This document shows, in pieces, positions 38,109 to 47,787 of a stretch of DNA of 64,000 nucleotides. Below the pieces are notes generated by a model. That model ran no database searches. It had not been told where the DNA came from and saw only the letters and a program-made list of their open reading frames with translations. How positions within the stretch are numbered: position 1 is the first letter of the stretch; every line of letters starts with the position of its first letter. Origin of the DNA: Anabaena subtropica FACHB-260 (GTDB lineage: Bacteria > Cyanobacteriota > Cyanobacteriia > Cyanobacteriales > Nostocaceae); assembly GCF_014697105.1 (NCBI RefSeq), contig NZ_JACJRF010000024.1:1-64000 (forward strand), written 5' to 3'. The translations under genes were made by a program, and so were the position numbers.

Positions 38109-38390
38109 ATCTGGGAGTTAGTGATTACTCCCTATCACAAACTCCCAGATTCTCCTAATTCAGCATCTTCACCTCAGATCAGTATGATTTGTTCACAAAT
38201 ATTTTTTAAATCCGTATCTATCCCAGTGACAATCTACATATCTCGTCTGATACTAGGTTGATTAGATACCAGATTATAGGGTTCCAGGTTCGTCATCTGG
38301 GCAGCTATTTGGGGATAGGTGTTTCGCGGTAAGCGAATATCATCTATCCCTTTAATTATCACTACCAATGGAGATGGTATAGGTAAAGGG
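38109..38390. ncRNA. Candidate structured RNA region (several strong hairpins)
   Basis: An 11-bp stem with a 5-bp extension lies at 38109-38150 (ATCTGGGAGTT with AACTCCCAGAT; GTGAT with ATCAC). Others follow: CCAGAT/ATCTGG (38269-38300); GGGATAG/CTATCCC enclosing TTCGC/GCGAA (38312-38350); and CCCTTTA/TAAAGGG enclosing TACCA/TGGTA (38348-38390). The last two share bases 38348-38350, so they compete or stack end to end. No known RNA family was recognised and strand cannot be decided. The stretch lies between convergent genes, so alternatively these are terminators and fold-back repeats. Confidence 0.35.
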
Positions 38391-38443
38391 TTACAGGGAC
38401 GTGTGACAGGTGACTTGAAAACCCAATTACGTATGTAAAATTT

Positions 38444-38935
38444 TTACAGTTGAAACCAAGCTGTCAAAGCCACAGCCAACGCATCAGAAGCATCATCAGG
38501 CCGAGGAATTTCTGCTAAATCCAACTCTCGTGCTACCGCCTCTTGCACTTCAGATTTATCGGCGTTACCATAACCCGTTAAAGCTAGTTTAATTTGCGCT
38601 GGAGTAAATTCGACATAAGGCAAATGGTGCTGTCCCAGGGCTAACATAACTACACCTCTAGCTTGTGCCACAAGGATAGTACTTGACATACGATAGAAGA
38701 ACAGTTTTTCAATTGCAACTAAATCAGGTTGTAAATTGTCAATCAGGGTGTGCAAATCATCGAACAAGGTACACAAGCGTTGTCCGACCTCTGTATCTGC
38801 TGAGGTTCTGATCACCCCAAAATCCAAGACATTGACTATCGTATCTTGTATTTGGGTAGAACTTTGTTGGCAAGTAATTGCCCCAAATCCTAAAATTGCC
38901 AGTCCTGGATCTAATCCTAAAATTCGCTTTTCCAT
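38444..38935 (-). CDS. ruvC: Crossover junction endodeoxyribonuclease RuvC
   Basis: 163 aa from ATG 38935; a TTG at 38953 is less likely. It resolves Holliday junctions together with RuvAB. The catalytic acidic residues are visible: Asp in [13 protein letters not shown], Glu in VAIEKLFF, and the [11 protein letters not shown] pair near the C-terminus. Length is normal for RuvC. It is monocistronic here, with the YvcK-like gene divergent upstream. Confidence 0.95.
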   Translation of the reverse strand: MEKRILGLDPGLAILGFGAITCQQSSTQIQDTIVNVLDFGVIRTSADTEVGQRLCTLFDDLHTLIDNLQPDLVAIEKLFFYRMSSTILVAQARGVVMLALGQHHLPYVEFTPAQIKLALTGYGNADKSEVQEAVARELDLAEIPRPDDASDALAVALTAWFQL

Positions 38936-39104
38936 TAAATTTTCTGTTAGCAAGTTACAGTTTTATAGATAACACTGGCAGCCTTGATGACTTGCTTTTA
39001 GTTTCAATGGAACTAAAAGATTCCATAATTTCATACTTGGTGTTAAAACCAGTTAGTGTACATTTTCTGTTAGTTATTCTCTGTACCACGGCTCCGAATC
39101 AGGT

Positions 39105-40475
39105 ATGTCAATCGGTTTTCTCAGACAAGCCCTTAACGCGTTGCAGAAGCAATCGCGCAGTCGAACTTCCCATAGGGTGAACCAGTGGTTTAAATGGTTA
39201 TCTCCTGGATTATCGATCAAACGTTGGTTGCTAATTAGTGTTGGGGGTGTATTACTGGCAATTCTGGGGTTAGCTATTTGGGTGAAGCTGACCCCCATTT
39301 TTTGGATGTTGGAGTTGATTAGGGGTTTTTTGGCAGCCATAGCCAACATTTTACCCAACTATATCAGCGGCCCTGTAGTGATTTTGGGTGGTTTGTTATT
39401 GTTGCTTTGGGGACAAACTCGCACTGTCGGCTCGATTACTCAGGTTTTAAGGCCACATGGGGAAGAAGAACTTATTGACGTACTGTTAGCCCATCGTCGC
39501 TTGTACCGGGGGCCAAAAATAGTGGTCATTGGTGGTGGTACTGGGCTATCTACCTTACTCAGAGGGCTAAAAACTTACAGTGCTAATATTACTGCTATTG
39601 TCACGGTAGCAGATGATGGTGGTTCTTCTGGGCGGTTGCGTCAGGAATTTGGTGTCTTACCACCAGGAGATATCCGCAACTGTTTAGCAGCTTTGGCAGA
39701 TGAAGAAAAGTTATTGACGGAGTTATTTCAATATCGTTTTCGGGCTGGGGATGGCTTGACTGGCCATAGTTTTGGCAATTTGTTCTTAACGGCGATGAGT
39801 GATATCACTGGTGATTTGGAACGAGCTGTTGCTGCTAGTTCTAAAGTGCTAGCAGTGAGAGGACAAGTTTTGCCTGCTACTCTCAGTGATGTTCGTCTCT
39901 GGGCAGAATTAGCCGATGGTCGCCGAATCGAGGGTGAGTCTAGCATTCCCAAGGCTGGTGGTAAAATTGTCAAGATTGGTTGCATTCCTGCTAACCCTCC
40001 GGCTCTGCCATCTGCCATTAAGGCTATAAAAGAAGCTGACTATATTATTATTGGCCCTGGTAGCCTCTATACCAGCTTGATTCCTAACTTATTAGTATCA
40101 GATATTGCTGATGCGATCGCTGCATCTCAAGCCCCACGAATTTATGTCTGCAATGTCATGACTCAGCCAGGCGAAACTGAAGGTTATACTGTGGCTGACC
40201 ACATTCGCGCAATTGATGCTGCTTGTGGCGAAAGACAATTGTTTGATGCTGTATTAGTACACAAAAAATCCCCCTCCGCCCAATCACTCATCCGTTATGC
40301 TCAACAACACTCCCATCCTGTGTTTTTAGACAGAGAAGCTGTATCCCAATTGGGAAGACGAATTGTTTTAGCTAACGTTTTGTACGAAGATGAAACAGGT
40401 TTTGTGCGTCACAATCCTCAAAAGTTAGCTAAAGTCCTACTGAAGTGGTATGGCGGCGCACATCACGGAAAATGA
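39105..40475 (+). CDS. YvcK/CofD-like UDP-sugar-binding protein with TM N-terminus
   Basis: A 456-aa protein. It has a roughly 110-residue N-terminal extension with two hydrophobic segments (about 44-64 and 87-103). The YvcK/CofD-like domain follows: [74 protein letters not shown]. YvcK proteins bind UDP-GlcNAc and affect central metabolism and cell-wall precursor flow. The membrane-anchored form seems typical of cyanobacteria. Start ATG 39105 lies in a short divergent spacer to ruvC. Confidence 0.9.
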   Translation: MSIGFLRQALNALQKQSRSRTSHRVNQWFKWLSPGLSIKRWLLISVGGVLLAILGLAIWVKLTPIFWMLELIRGFLAAIANILPNYISGPVVILGGLLLLLWGQTRTVGSITQVLRPHGEEELIDVLLAHRRLYRGPKIVVIGGGTGLSTLLRGLKTYSANITAIVTVADDGGSSGRLRQEFGVLPPGDIRNCLAALADEEKLLTELFQYRFRAGDGLTGHSFGNLFLTAMSDITGDLERAVAASSKVLAVRGQVLPATLSDVRLWAELADGRRIEGESSIPKAGGKIVKIGCIPANPPALPSAIKAIKEADYIIIGPGSLYTSLIPNLLVSDIADAIAASQAPRIYVCNVMTQPGETEGYTVADHIRAIDAACGERQLFDAVLVHKKSPSAQSLIRYAQQHSHPVFLDREAVSQLGRRIVLANVLYEDETGFVRHNPQKLAKVLLKWYGGAHHGK

Positions 40476-40744
40476 GGCGATAATTCATCTCCATCTGATG
40501 AGTCATAGCCTACGGTGGAGTCTAGCCAATTTCTACCCTGAAGCAGTATGTTTGAAATCTGCTTGTTTACTGGGTTTTCGCGTAACAGAGGCGTTGGTTT
40601 TCCAAGTTACTAGTGTCAAATGTGAAGCGCGTCTAATACCATTTTTTGTTTTAGATTGGGGATAGAACACTGCCTGGTTTATCTGAGCTTTCTGTGTCCA
40701 TCTGTTGCTATTATTTTTCAAATTGGTATAAGACTTGAATCTGT

Positions 40745-40987
40745 CTAATGACTCCCTTTTGTTTCTGAATTAGATGGTTTATCTTGTTTGATTTTTTTGA
40801 TTAACTCTACGTAGACATTAATTTCACTAACTTCTACATCATGCTCAACTCTTTTTACTTTCCATCTCTCTTTTTGGAGATAAATTTCCTCGCCTATTCT
40901 GGGAGTAAATTGTAAATCATAGAACTTTTTGAGAAAATCTTTTTGGTTTTCTTCCCATACAATGACTTTAGCTACTTCTCTGCTCAT
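40745..40987 (-). CDS. Small hypothetical protein
   Basis: An unrecognised 80-aa soluble protein. ATG 40987 is preceded by CCAGGAAAAACC, giving a usable ribosome binding site. The sequence (VAKVIVWEENQKDFLKKFYDLQFTPRIGEEIYLQKERWKVKRVEHD) predicts alternating strands with a helical, Lys-rich tail. No neighbours hint at function. Moderately likely to be real because the start signal and composition are convincing. Confidence 0.55.
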   Translation of the reverse strand: MSREVAKVIVWEENQKDFLKKFYDLQFTPRIGEEIYLQKERWKVKRVEHDVEVSEINVYVELIKKIKQDKPSNSETKGSH

Positions 40988-41206
40988 TGGTTTTTCCTGG
41001 TTCGTTAATAAATAAAATCAGTATTTTGATGACATACACATAGTCATTTTATTTTACTAATTTGATAAAATAGCGTATTCAAAACCACATTTTTGATGTA
41101 GAAGGTATTAAGATTACCGCATATTTTCATTCTTGACTGTGCAAATTTTAGATTTTCAATTTTGGATATTGAAACTGATTAAGTATTATGGACTACTGAC
41201 TACATT

Positions 41207-41662
41207 ATGAAAATTTCTCTTATAGATACAGACGCGACTCTAAATTTGGGTGTGTCTTTGGGACAAACTTTAAAGCCTGGTAGTGTCATTTTATTAGAAG
41301 GTGACTTAGGTGCTGGTAAAACTACTTTAGTAAAAGGTTTGGGTCAAGGTTTAGGTATCACTGAACCCATTGTCAGTCCTACTTTCACTCTAATTAATGA
41401 GTATACGGAAGGACGTATCCCCCTGTATCATTTGGATTTATATCGCCTAGAGCCGCAAGAAGTATTAAATTTAAATCTAGAAACTTACTGGGATGGTATT
41501 GAGGTGATTCCGGGTATTGTAGCGATCGAGTGGTCCGAACGAATGCCTTACAAGCCAAGTACTTATATTAACGTGCTTTTGACTTATGGCGATGAGGGCA
41601 GTCGTCAAGCCGAAATTACACCATTCAATTGCACCATCAGCGAGTTCATTGCTACTATGTGA
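41207..41662 (+). CDS. tsaE: tRNA t6A threonylcarbamoyladenosine protein TsaE
   Basis: A 151-aa P-loop ATPase of the t6A37 tRNA-modification machinery (with TsaB and TsaD). It shows LLEGDLGAGKTTLVKGLGQGLG (Walker A, about 30-42), the switch-like VSPTFTLINEY, LYHLDLYRLE, and an IEWSERM Walker-B-like motif. Length is normal. The preceding spacer carries a TGGACTACTGACTA repeat-type sequence directly before the ATG. Confidence 0.95.
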   Translation: MKISLIDTDATLNLGVSLGQTLKPGSVILLEGDLGAGKTTLVKGLGQGLGITEPIVSPTFTLINEYTEGRIPLYHLDLYRLEPQEVLNLNLETYWDGIEVIPGIVAIEWSERMPYKPSTYINVLLTYGDEGSRQAEITPFNCTISEFIATM

Positions 41663-42892
41663 ACAGCTTTAGCTCCAAATTGGGTAAAAACGCTGCCTAG
41701 CACTTTAGTCGTATCAGGGTTGTTTGGCACTGAGTAGAAGCAGTAAACAATTTACCCCAAATTACATTAGTATTATCCTAAATTTACCAGCACATCAGCG
41801 TCATACCCAATCACTCTCCACATTATTACGACAAAATTTTTACCGATAGTCGAGAAAGAGTTTCATACTCGTCCTATCTACCACTACCACGCTCATCACA
41901 GAAATTCACTAACATAATTGCCTTCATAATCTTAAAATCGGTGAATTACTCTTCAATAGAACATTTGCTTACTTTTGCCATCTACTGAGTTATTTACTGA
42001 GGTTAGCTAGGATTGCTTATTCTCAAGATCAATCTTGGTGTAGATGGATGAAAACTGAAATCTCAGTGTCTTCAAGAATCTTGTACAGGTGATATCTAGC
42101 AAGCTGCAAGATGTTTTTAATACCTGCCTTTTCTAAAAATTAGATTGACATTAAAACTGGCATAAACTTGTCCTCTGGCAGATCATCTAACTGATAAGGC
42201 TTACAGCAGATTTTGATTAAACCAGTCAATACTGGTAAAGTCTTTTTATTTGTTTGCACTATGGTTATTCCTATTGACCTACTTCTTGGATTGTCTCTGT
42301 AAAATTTGTTCTTTATTGTGCAAGAAAAAATACTGGTTTATCGTTTCTTGCTAGGTTTTGCTAAGTAATGCTAAGATCCTTAGCAATCAACCGCCCTGAA
42401 GCACTAAACAATCAGAAACGTAAGAAATAGGTTTTTAGAACGTACAAATTAAGTGCATATAAAATTTTTATATGTATAAAACATTCTTTTCACAGAAACT
42501 TGCCCGTTTACTTAACCCTATTTTTCTCTACACTTATTTGGTAAAAAATCCGGATAGTTAAACGCAAAAAACTAAGGTGAGAAGCAAAAGGCTTACTACT
42601 TTCCGTACTAATTGCCTAGCTCATCCTCGTACTTAAGTATTCCCAAAACAACTTTAGGATCTATACCCGTAAAGTTACTAATTATTAATTTATAAATTAA
42701 ATTTATCAAATAAAAAGTTTATGAAATTTTTTCTTATCAAGGAAAGTGATCACCTCCGGTGGGCGGAACGCCATCGCTTAAAGAAAAGCTGTTTCCAGTG
42801 AGTGATTGAGTATTGACATGAAAAAATCACAGTATAAATGCTGGCTCTTAGATTAAGAAATAATTATCCCTAGAAATTTTTACGTAAATATA
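41663..42892. other. Long 1.2-kb spacer with few signals
   Basis: No open frame of significant length on either strand. A palindrome TGCTAAG-ATC-CTTAGCA is at 42369-42385. A GC-rich fragment near 42752-42778 (CACCTCCGGTGGGCGGAACG) resembles the REP-like sequences seen elsewhere. The region may be an eroded gene or a regulatory region; nothing more can be supported. Confidence 0.4.
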
Positions 42893-44065
42893 CTAATTAG
42901 CTCTAATAAAAGATGCGATCGCTTTTTTCACCTCAGGCCCGCAATCATTTCTAGTATAAAAAGTACAACCTTTATCAATAAACTTAGATGTAGCATCAAT
43001 TAAATATTCAAGAATATTATCCCTAGCATCATCCATCTCTTCACTAAGTGGAGTTTGCGTAAATCTATTAACTCTTTCTGTTGGTTTGAGAACTTGGCGA
43101 GTATCTTTATAAGATTCCTCTTTTTTCGGTTGAAATCTTTCATTTAAATCAAACTGAAGACGTAAATATCTGTGAGAATTAAATCCGCCCATAATTTGAC
43201 GGCAAATTGTATTGCTGACTTCTGATGTCGGCTCCATAAATATATTAACAAGATGCTGCGCCCAATCTATACCTCGCCAATTCTTTACCTGTTCAAATTG
43301 GTATGGTTCACCAGTTTGACCAGTACCAATAGAAAGGATAGAAATGTCTTCTAATTTGATACCATCTAGATTATATTGTTGTTTAATTGTGGAAGAAATT
43401 GAAGATTGCGACAACCGCATTACTAGGCTGAGTGCCGCTAGTGCTGGGTTGTTAGCAGCAACGCCCCCATCAATATGAGGGAATACCCAATGTCCATATT
43501 TTTCTTTATCCACAGGCTCTAATTTATATGGTGGAAAGAAAGTAGGAGCCGAAGCTGAAGCGGTACATATTTCCCATAGATAGCATTCGTCATACCATCT
43601 ATCGCCTAAATCAGGATGGCAATTAGTAAAGAATGTTGTATTTCGGTAAAGAGTATCGTAAGCCAAAATCAAGATAATCGGACTTTCAATATCCTTAATT
43701 CTTCTATCACCTAATACATTTTTTAGGACATTAGTTAGCCCTTGATGAGAATATTTAGGTGGAGAAAATGCTTCAATAATCGGTTGTAAGCAACCAGGAA
43801 TTTTTTTGTAACGCTCTTTTCTTTCAAGGGGAAATATTTGCTGACCCTGTTCTCTATAAAGTTGAACTAACTCATGACTATTTTTTTTTGCGGCGATTCC
43901 GGCTGTTAATATTGATCCCGTAGAAGTACCAACAATTAAATCGAAGTATTCGTGTAAAGATTTACCTTGTTGCTGTTGAATCTGTCGTTCTACTTCTTGA
44001 AGGATGCGTGCGGTAATAATGCCGCGTATACCACCACCATCCAAACTCAAGATTTTGAAAGACAT
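42893..44065 (-). CDS. Patatin-like phospholipase
   Basis: A 390-aa cytosolic lipid acyl hydrolase. The oxyanion loop DGGGIRG is at residues 9-15, nucleophile Ser48 in GTSTG, and the catalytic Asp in DGGVAANNPA near residue 200, so the Ser-Asp dyad is intact. A C-terminal portion of about 150 residues has no recognised domain. Related patatins serve as membrane-degrading effectors in CBASS defence, but no cyclase or other CBASS gene is adjacent, so ordinary lipid metabolism is equally likely. Confidence 0.88.
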   Translation of the reverse strand: MSFKILSLDGGGIRGIITARILQEVERQIQQQQGKSLHEYFDLIVGTSTGSILTAGIAAKKNSHELVQLYREQGQQIFPLERKERYKKIPGCLQPIIEAFSPPKYSHQGLTNVLKNVLGDRRIKDIESPIILILAYDTLYRNTTFFTNCHPDLGDRWYDECYLWEICTASASAPTFFPPYKLEPVDKEKYGHWVFPHIDGGVAANNPALAALSLVMRLSQSSISSTIKQQYNLDGIKLEDISILSIGTGQTGEPYQFEQVKNWRGIDWAQHLVNIFMEPTSEVSNTICRQIMGGFNSHRYLRLQFDLNERFQPKKEESYKDTRQVLKPTERVNRFTQTPLSEEMDDARDNILEYLIDATSKFIDKGCTFYTRNDCGPEVKKAIASFIRAN

Positions 44066-44207
44066 TTGACTTCTCCTTAGTAGATTAGTTAATTCGTAAT
44101 TCGTATTTAAGATTGGGTACTGGGTAATAATTCCAGAAAGAATCTACCCAGCCCAGTATCTATACTGTTTTACATTTGTACTCTACGTAAAGAGAGAATA
44201 TTATTGG

Positions 44208-45527
44208 CTACACGAAACTTAAAGCTTGACCGCGCACTGATGTGTTTAACTTACCTTTGTCGTAAACAATCTGACCGCCAACTATAGTTGTCACTGCCCA
44301 TCCTGTGAGGTTCCAGCCTTCAAAGGGACTCCAGTGACATTTAGTTAATAATTCCTCTCGCAGGACGGGACGGTATGTATTCAAATCAACAAGTACTAAA
44401 TCAGCATCATAACCAGGAGCGATCGCTCCTTTATTGGGGATACCATAAGCTACGGCTACAGCTTTGGACATCCAGTTGACGACTTGAGAAATGGTACATT
44501 TACCCTCCATCGCCGCAGTTAACATGACGGCTAAGGATGTTTCTACCCCAGGCATTCCAGAGGGGCTGTTGGGATAGGGTTGGGCTTTTTCTTCTAAAGT
44601 GTGGGGGGCGTGGTCTGTAGCGATGAAATCAATCACCCCATCCCGCAAGGCTTGCCATAAGACTTCATTATCGTGGGGCGATCGCAATGGCGGATTCATT
44701 TGTGCTAATGTGCCAATACGTTCATAAGCACTAGTATTTAACACCAAATGTTGTGGTGTCACCTCTGCTGTTACCCAACTAGGTTTGTCTTGACGTAGTA
44801 ATTCTGCTTCGTCGGCGGTGGACATATGCAGAATGTGTAAACGACGCTGATATTTTTTAGAAAGTTTTAATGCTAACTGGGTCGCTAACAGTGCCGCTTG
44901 ATTGTCTTGAATCTGGGAGTGAATTGCTAGGTCTTGAATCCCCGCAAATTCTTGACGGCGTTGATTAATTCTGGCTTGGTCTTCGGCATGAACGGCAATT
45001 AAGCGCTGACCTTGGGCAAATATCGATTCTAATGCAGTCTCTTGATCAACCAACAATTGACCGTGCATCGACCCCATGAAAATCTTAATACCTGGCGTTG
45101 GGTGCGCTGTTAGTAAATCTGGTGTGTTCTCGCCTGTTGCCCCAATAAAAAAGCCATAGTTCACCAAGCACTTGTTGGCAGCACGCTGTAACTTGTCATC
45201 TAAAGCTTGCTGGTTAGTGGTTAAGGGGCGAGTGTTGGGCATTTCTAAAAAAGAAGTCACCCCACCTTTGGCACAAGCACAACTGGCCGTGAATAAATCT
45301 TCCTTATGTTCTAGTCCTGGTTCACGGAAATGCACCTGCGGGTCTATGACTCCTGGCAACAAAGTTAACCCTTCAGCGTCAATCTCTATAACTGGTGTAG
45401 TGCTGACAATTTCCGGGGCTACTTCAACGATTTGGCGATCGCGTGTCAACACATCTCCTACCATAGATTCACCATTCGGTAAGATGATGCCAGCGCGGCG
45501 AATTAGTAAACTTAACGGGGATGACAT
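44208..45527 (-). CDS. pyrC: Dihydroorotase (class I), altered HxH motif
   Basis: A 439-aa amidohydrolase of pyrimidine synthesis (carbamoyl-aspartate to dihydroorotate). The motif usually DxHVHxREPG reads DPQVHFREPG, so the first metal-binding His is Gln. Other ligands remain: Lys in PGIKIFMG, His in IAVHAEDQ, His in LHILHMST, and Asp in FIATDHAPH. The reading frame is intact and full length, with start ATG 45527. Either this branch uses one metal site, or the enzyme has a different activity. The gene is divergent from lepB. Confidence 0.82.
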   Translation of the reverse strand: MSSPLSLLIRRAGIILPNGESMVGDVLTRDRQIVEVAPEIVSTTPVIEIDAEGLTLLPGVIDPQVHFREPGLEHKEDLFTASCACAKGGVTSFLEMPNTRPLTTNQQALDDKLQRAANKCLVNYGFFIGATGENTPDLLTAHPTPGIKIFMGSMHGQLLVDQETALESIFAQGQRLIAVHAEDQARINQRRQEFAGIQDLAIHSQIQDNQAALLATQLALKLSKKYQRRLHILHMSTADEAELLRQDKPSWVTAEVTPQHLVLNTSAYERIGTLAQMNPPLRSPHDNEVLWQALRDGVIDFIATDHAPHTLEEKAQPYPNSPSGMPGVETSLAVMLTAAMEGKCTISQVVNWMSKAVAVAYGIPNKGAIAPGYDADLVLVDLNTYRPVLREELLTKCHWSPFEGWNLTGWAVTTIVGGQIVYDKGKLNTSVRGQALSFV

Positions 45528-45825
45528 GAGGTTAACGATTTTCCAAAGAGGAACTGTAGACTATAAAAAACTATGCTTTTAGGTCAATCTCAGCAGCATT
45601 TTTTGTAATATTTTTTTGCACTTCTTTACAAAAAAGATTATTTTTATCTTATGAATCACGCTATTTTGCTGAGTCAAAACTCAACAATCCAGAGTAGAAA
45701 GCAATAACTAATGACTCATAATCATTAACCAAAGATCACCTAACCTAGTTTCTCCCGTTAAGATTAACAAATATAGTCTCCCTCGGTGAGTTAATTACTT
45801 ACACTTTTCTTACTTCAGTAATTTC

Positions 45826-46470
45826 ATGCAAAATCAAGTGTCTGACAACAACTCAAGTAAACAACCTGATAATTCTTGGATCGCAGAGCTAGGTAGAACA
45901 GTTGTATTAAGTATTGTTCTCGCCTTAGGTATCCGTACCTTTGTGGCTGAAGCACGCTGGATTCCTTCTGGCTCGATGGAACCAACTCTCCACGGTACTC
46001 CAAATCAGTGGGAAGCAGACAAGATTATTGTTGATAAATTGAAGTATAGATTTTCTCAACCGCAGAGGGGAGATATTGTAGTTTTTTCCCCTACAGAAGA
46101 GTTACGCAAAGAACAATATGAAGATGCCTTCATTAAGCGGGTGATTGCCTTACCTGAAGAAACAGTAGAACTGAGAAACGGTAAAGTTTACATCAACCAA
46201 AAACCCCTCAATGAAGAGAAATATTTAGGTTCAAAACAAGCTACCCTCGTTGATGTCTGTACATCAGGTCAACAGCCGGCTTTCTTAGCAAAACCCCAAA
46301 CCATACCGCCCGACTCCTATCTAGTGCTAGGAGATAACCGTAATAGCAGTTACGACAGCCGTTGTTGGGGTATTGTCCCTCGTCAGAATATCATTGGTCG
46401 TGCAGTGCTTCGCTTTTGGCCACTCAACAATGTAGGAGAAATTGATAAATCACCGCTATATCCACAATGA
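45826..46470 (+). CDS. lepB: Signal peptidase I
   Basis: A 214-aa membrane serine protease that removes signal peptides on the periplasmic or lumenal side. One N-terminal membrane helix spans about 24-42. The catalytic Ser50 lies in PSGSMEPTL and Lys104 in FIKRVIALP. The motifs GDIVVF and GDNRNSSYDSR (box E) are complete. ATG 45826 is supported by the conserved spacing to the helix. Confidence 0.95.
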   Translation: MQNQVSDNNSSKQPDNSWIAELGRTVVLSIVLALGIRTFVAEARWIPSGSMEPTLHGTPNQWEADKIIVDKLKYRFSQPQRGDIVVFSPTEELRKEQYEDAFIKRVIALPEETVELRNGKVYINQKPLNEEKYLGSKQATLVDVCTSGQQPAFLAKPQTIPPDSYLVLGDNRNSSYDSRCWGIVPRQNIIGRAVLRFWPLNNVGEIDKSPLYPQ

Positions 46471-46559
46471 AAAAATAAAACAAAGCAGTAGTCAATAGTC
46501 CATAGTCGGGAATTCTTGTTTAATAACTAATAACTATTGACTACTGACTAAAAAATTAA

Positions 46560-47342
46560 ATGCCTTACTTAGCCAAAATTTTCATCTACCCAATTAAATC
46601 CTTAGATGGGGTAGCAGTAGAGCAAACGCGAATCCTTGCCAGTGGCGCACTAGAGTATGACCGGGAATTGGCTATTTTTGACGAACATTCCAGGGTGGTG
46701 AATGGAAAACGCCATCAATCAATTCACCAATTGCGCTCATACTTTAACATCTCCTGTCAAACCTTCTCCCTGCAAATTCCTGGTAAAGATTCAGAATATA
46801 TATTTGATTTACATAGGGAAAGAACAGCACTAACGTCCATATTGAGTGATTTTTTTGGTTTTACTGTCACCTTAGAGCAGAATTCTCTGACAGGATTCCC
46901 TGATGATTTAAAATCACCAGGTCCAACAGTAATTAGCACTGCAACTTTGTCAGAAGTAGCTTCTTGGTTTCCCGGTGTCAGCGTCGATGAAATACGCCGT
47001 CGAATGCGTGCCAATCTGGAAATTGGCGGCGTACCAGCTTTTTGGGAAGACCAATTATTTAGCGAATCAGGTGAGATGATTTCCTTTAGGGTTGGAGATG
47101 TGCAATTTTTTGGAGTTAACCCCTGTCAGCGTTGTGTAGTTCCAACAAGAGATTCTTTTTCAGGTATCGCTTATCCAAATTTTCAAAAAATATTTGTCCA
47201 AAAGCGACAAGCTACTTTGCCACAGTGGGCTGCTTCATCTCGGTTTAAGCATTTTTATAATTTAAGCGTCAATACACAATTACCCAAATCAGAAGCAGGA
47301 AAATTTATCAGAATTGGTGAAAAAGTTGAAATTAGCTTATAG
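46560..47342 (+). CDS. MOSC domain-containing protein
   Basis: A 260-aa protein. The MOSC N-terminal beta-barrel (LAKIFIYPIKSLDGVAVEQTRI) is followed by a MOSC domain with the conserved Cys in NPCQRCVVPTRD. MOSC proteins bind molybdenum-cofactor-linked sulfur or act in molybdoenzyme reactions such as N-hydroxylated base reduction. No molybdoenzyme gene lies nearby. Preceded by a spacer with several TGACTA-like repeats. Confidence 0.85.
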   Translation: MPYLAKIFIYPIKSLDGVAVEQTRILASGALEYDRELAIFDEHSRVVNGKRHQSIHQLRSYFNISCQTFSLQIPGKDSEYIFDLHRERTALTSILSDFFGFTVTLEQNSLTGFPDDLKSPGPTVISTATLSEVASWFPGVSVDEIRRRMRANLEIGGVPAFWEDQLFSESGEMISFRVGDVQFFGVNPCQRCVVPTRDSFSGIAYPNFQKIFVQKRQATLPQWAASSRFKHFYNLSVNTQLPKSEAGKFIRIGEKVEISL

Positions 47343-47787
47343 TAATCAGCTTTTTCTTTAAAAAAAAACATAAAACTACAATATTATTCATAATGAATTT
47401 CTCTCTAGAGTAAGAGTCCAGATTTAGAGAAATTTTCATCGTTGTTTACTGACTGCTATTTAGTGATAATAAAGACAATTTTTTAGTACGGAAGTTTTCG
47501 ATTAATCAGTGTAAACATATCTTGGACTTCATTCAATAATACATATTCATGTATTGTCAGATGAAATAGAACAAATTATGGTGTTATAACAAAGTCTAAG
47601 CCTTTATATCAGGAATAAATACCCCAGAAATAGGAATATATTTATACATACTCTAGTGTTTTTTATATAAGTATCAGCTATTTGCTTGATGCTTTTTGCT
47701 ATTGTAAATAGTACTAACCTTTAATTTGAAGGTAGCTGATATATCGTAGATTCCCTGAAATTAGCATTGGGGAAATTTTTATAAATC
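47343..47787. other. AT-rich spacer
   Basis: 445 bp of AT-rich sequence with no convincing frame, repeat or hairpin. It presumably carried the promoter of the decayed kinase that follows. Confidence 0.35.

Noticed and set aside
38260-38400. tRNA or other known RNA (GGTTC-like loop near 38281)
   Set aside because: No acceptor stem, anticodon arm or CCA-compatible fold; stems do not match tRNA, 6S, SRP, RNase P or tmRNA patterns.
40450-40665. 71-aa ORF after the YvcK-like gene
   Set aside because: Overlaps the YvcK end out of frame and has no start signal or conserved look.
42893-44065. CBASS operon based on patatin
   Set aside because: No nucleotide cyclase, Cap2/Cap3 or sensor gene beside it.
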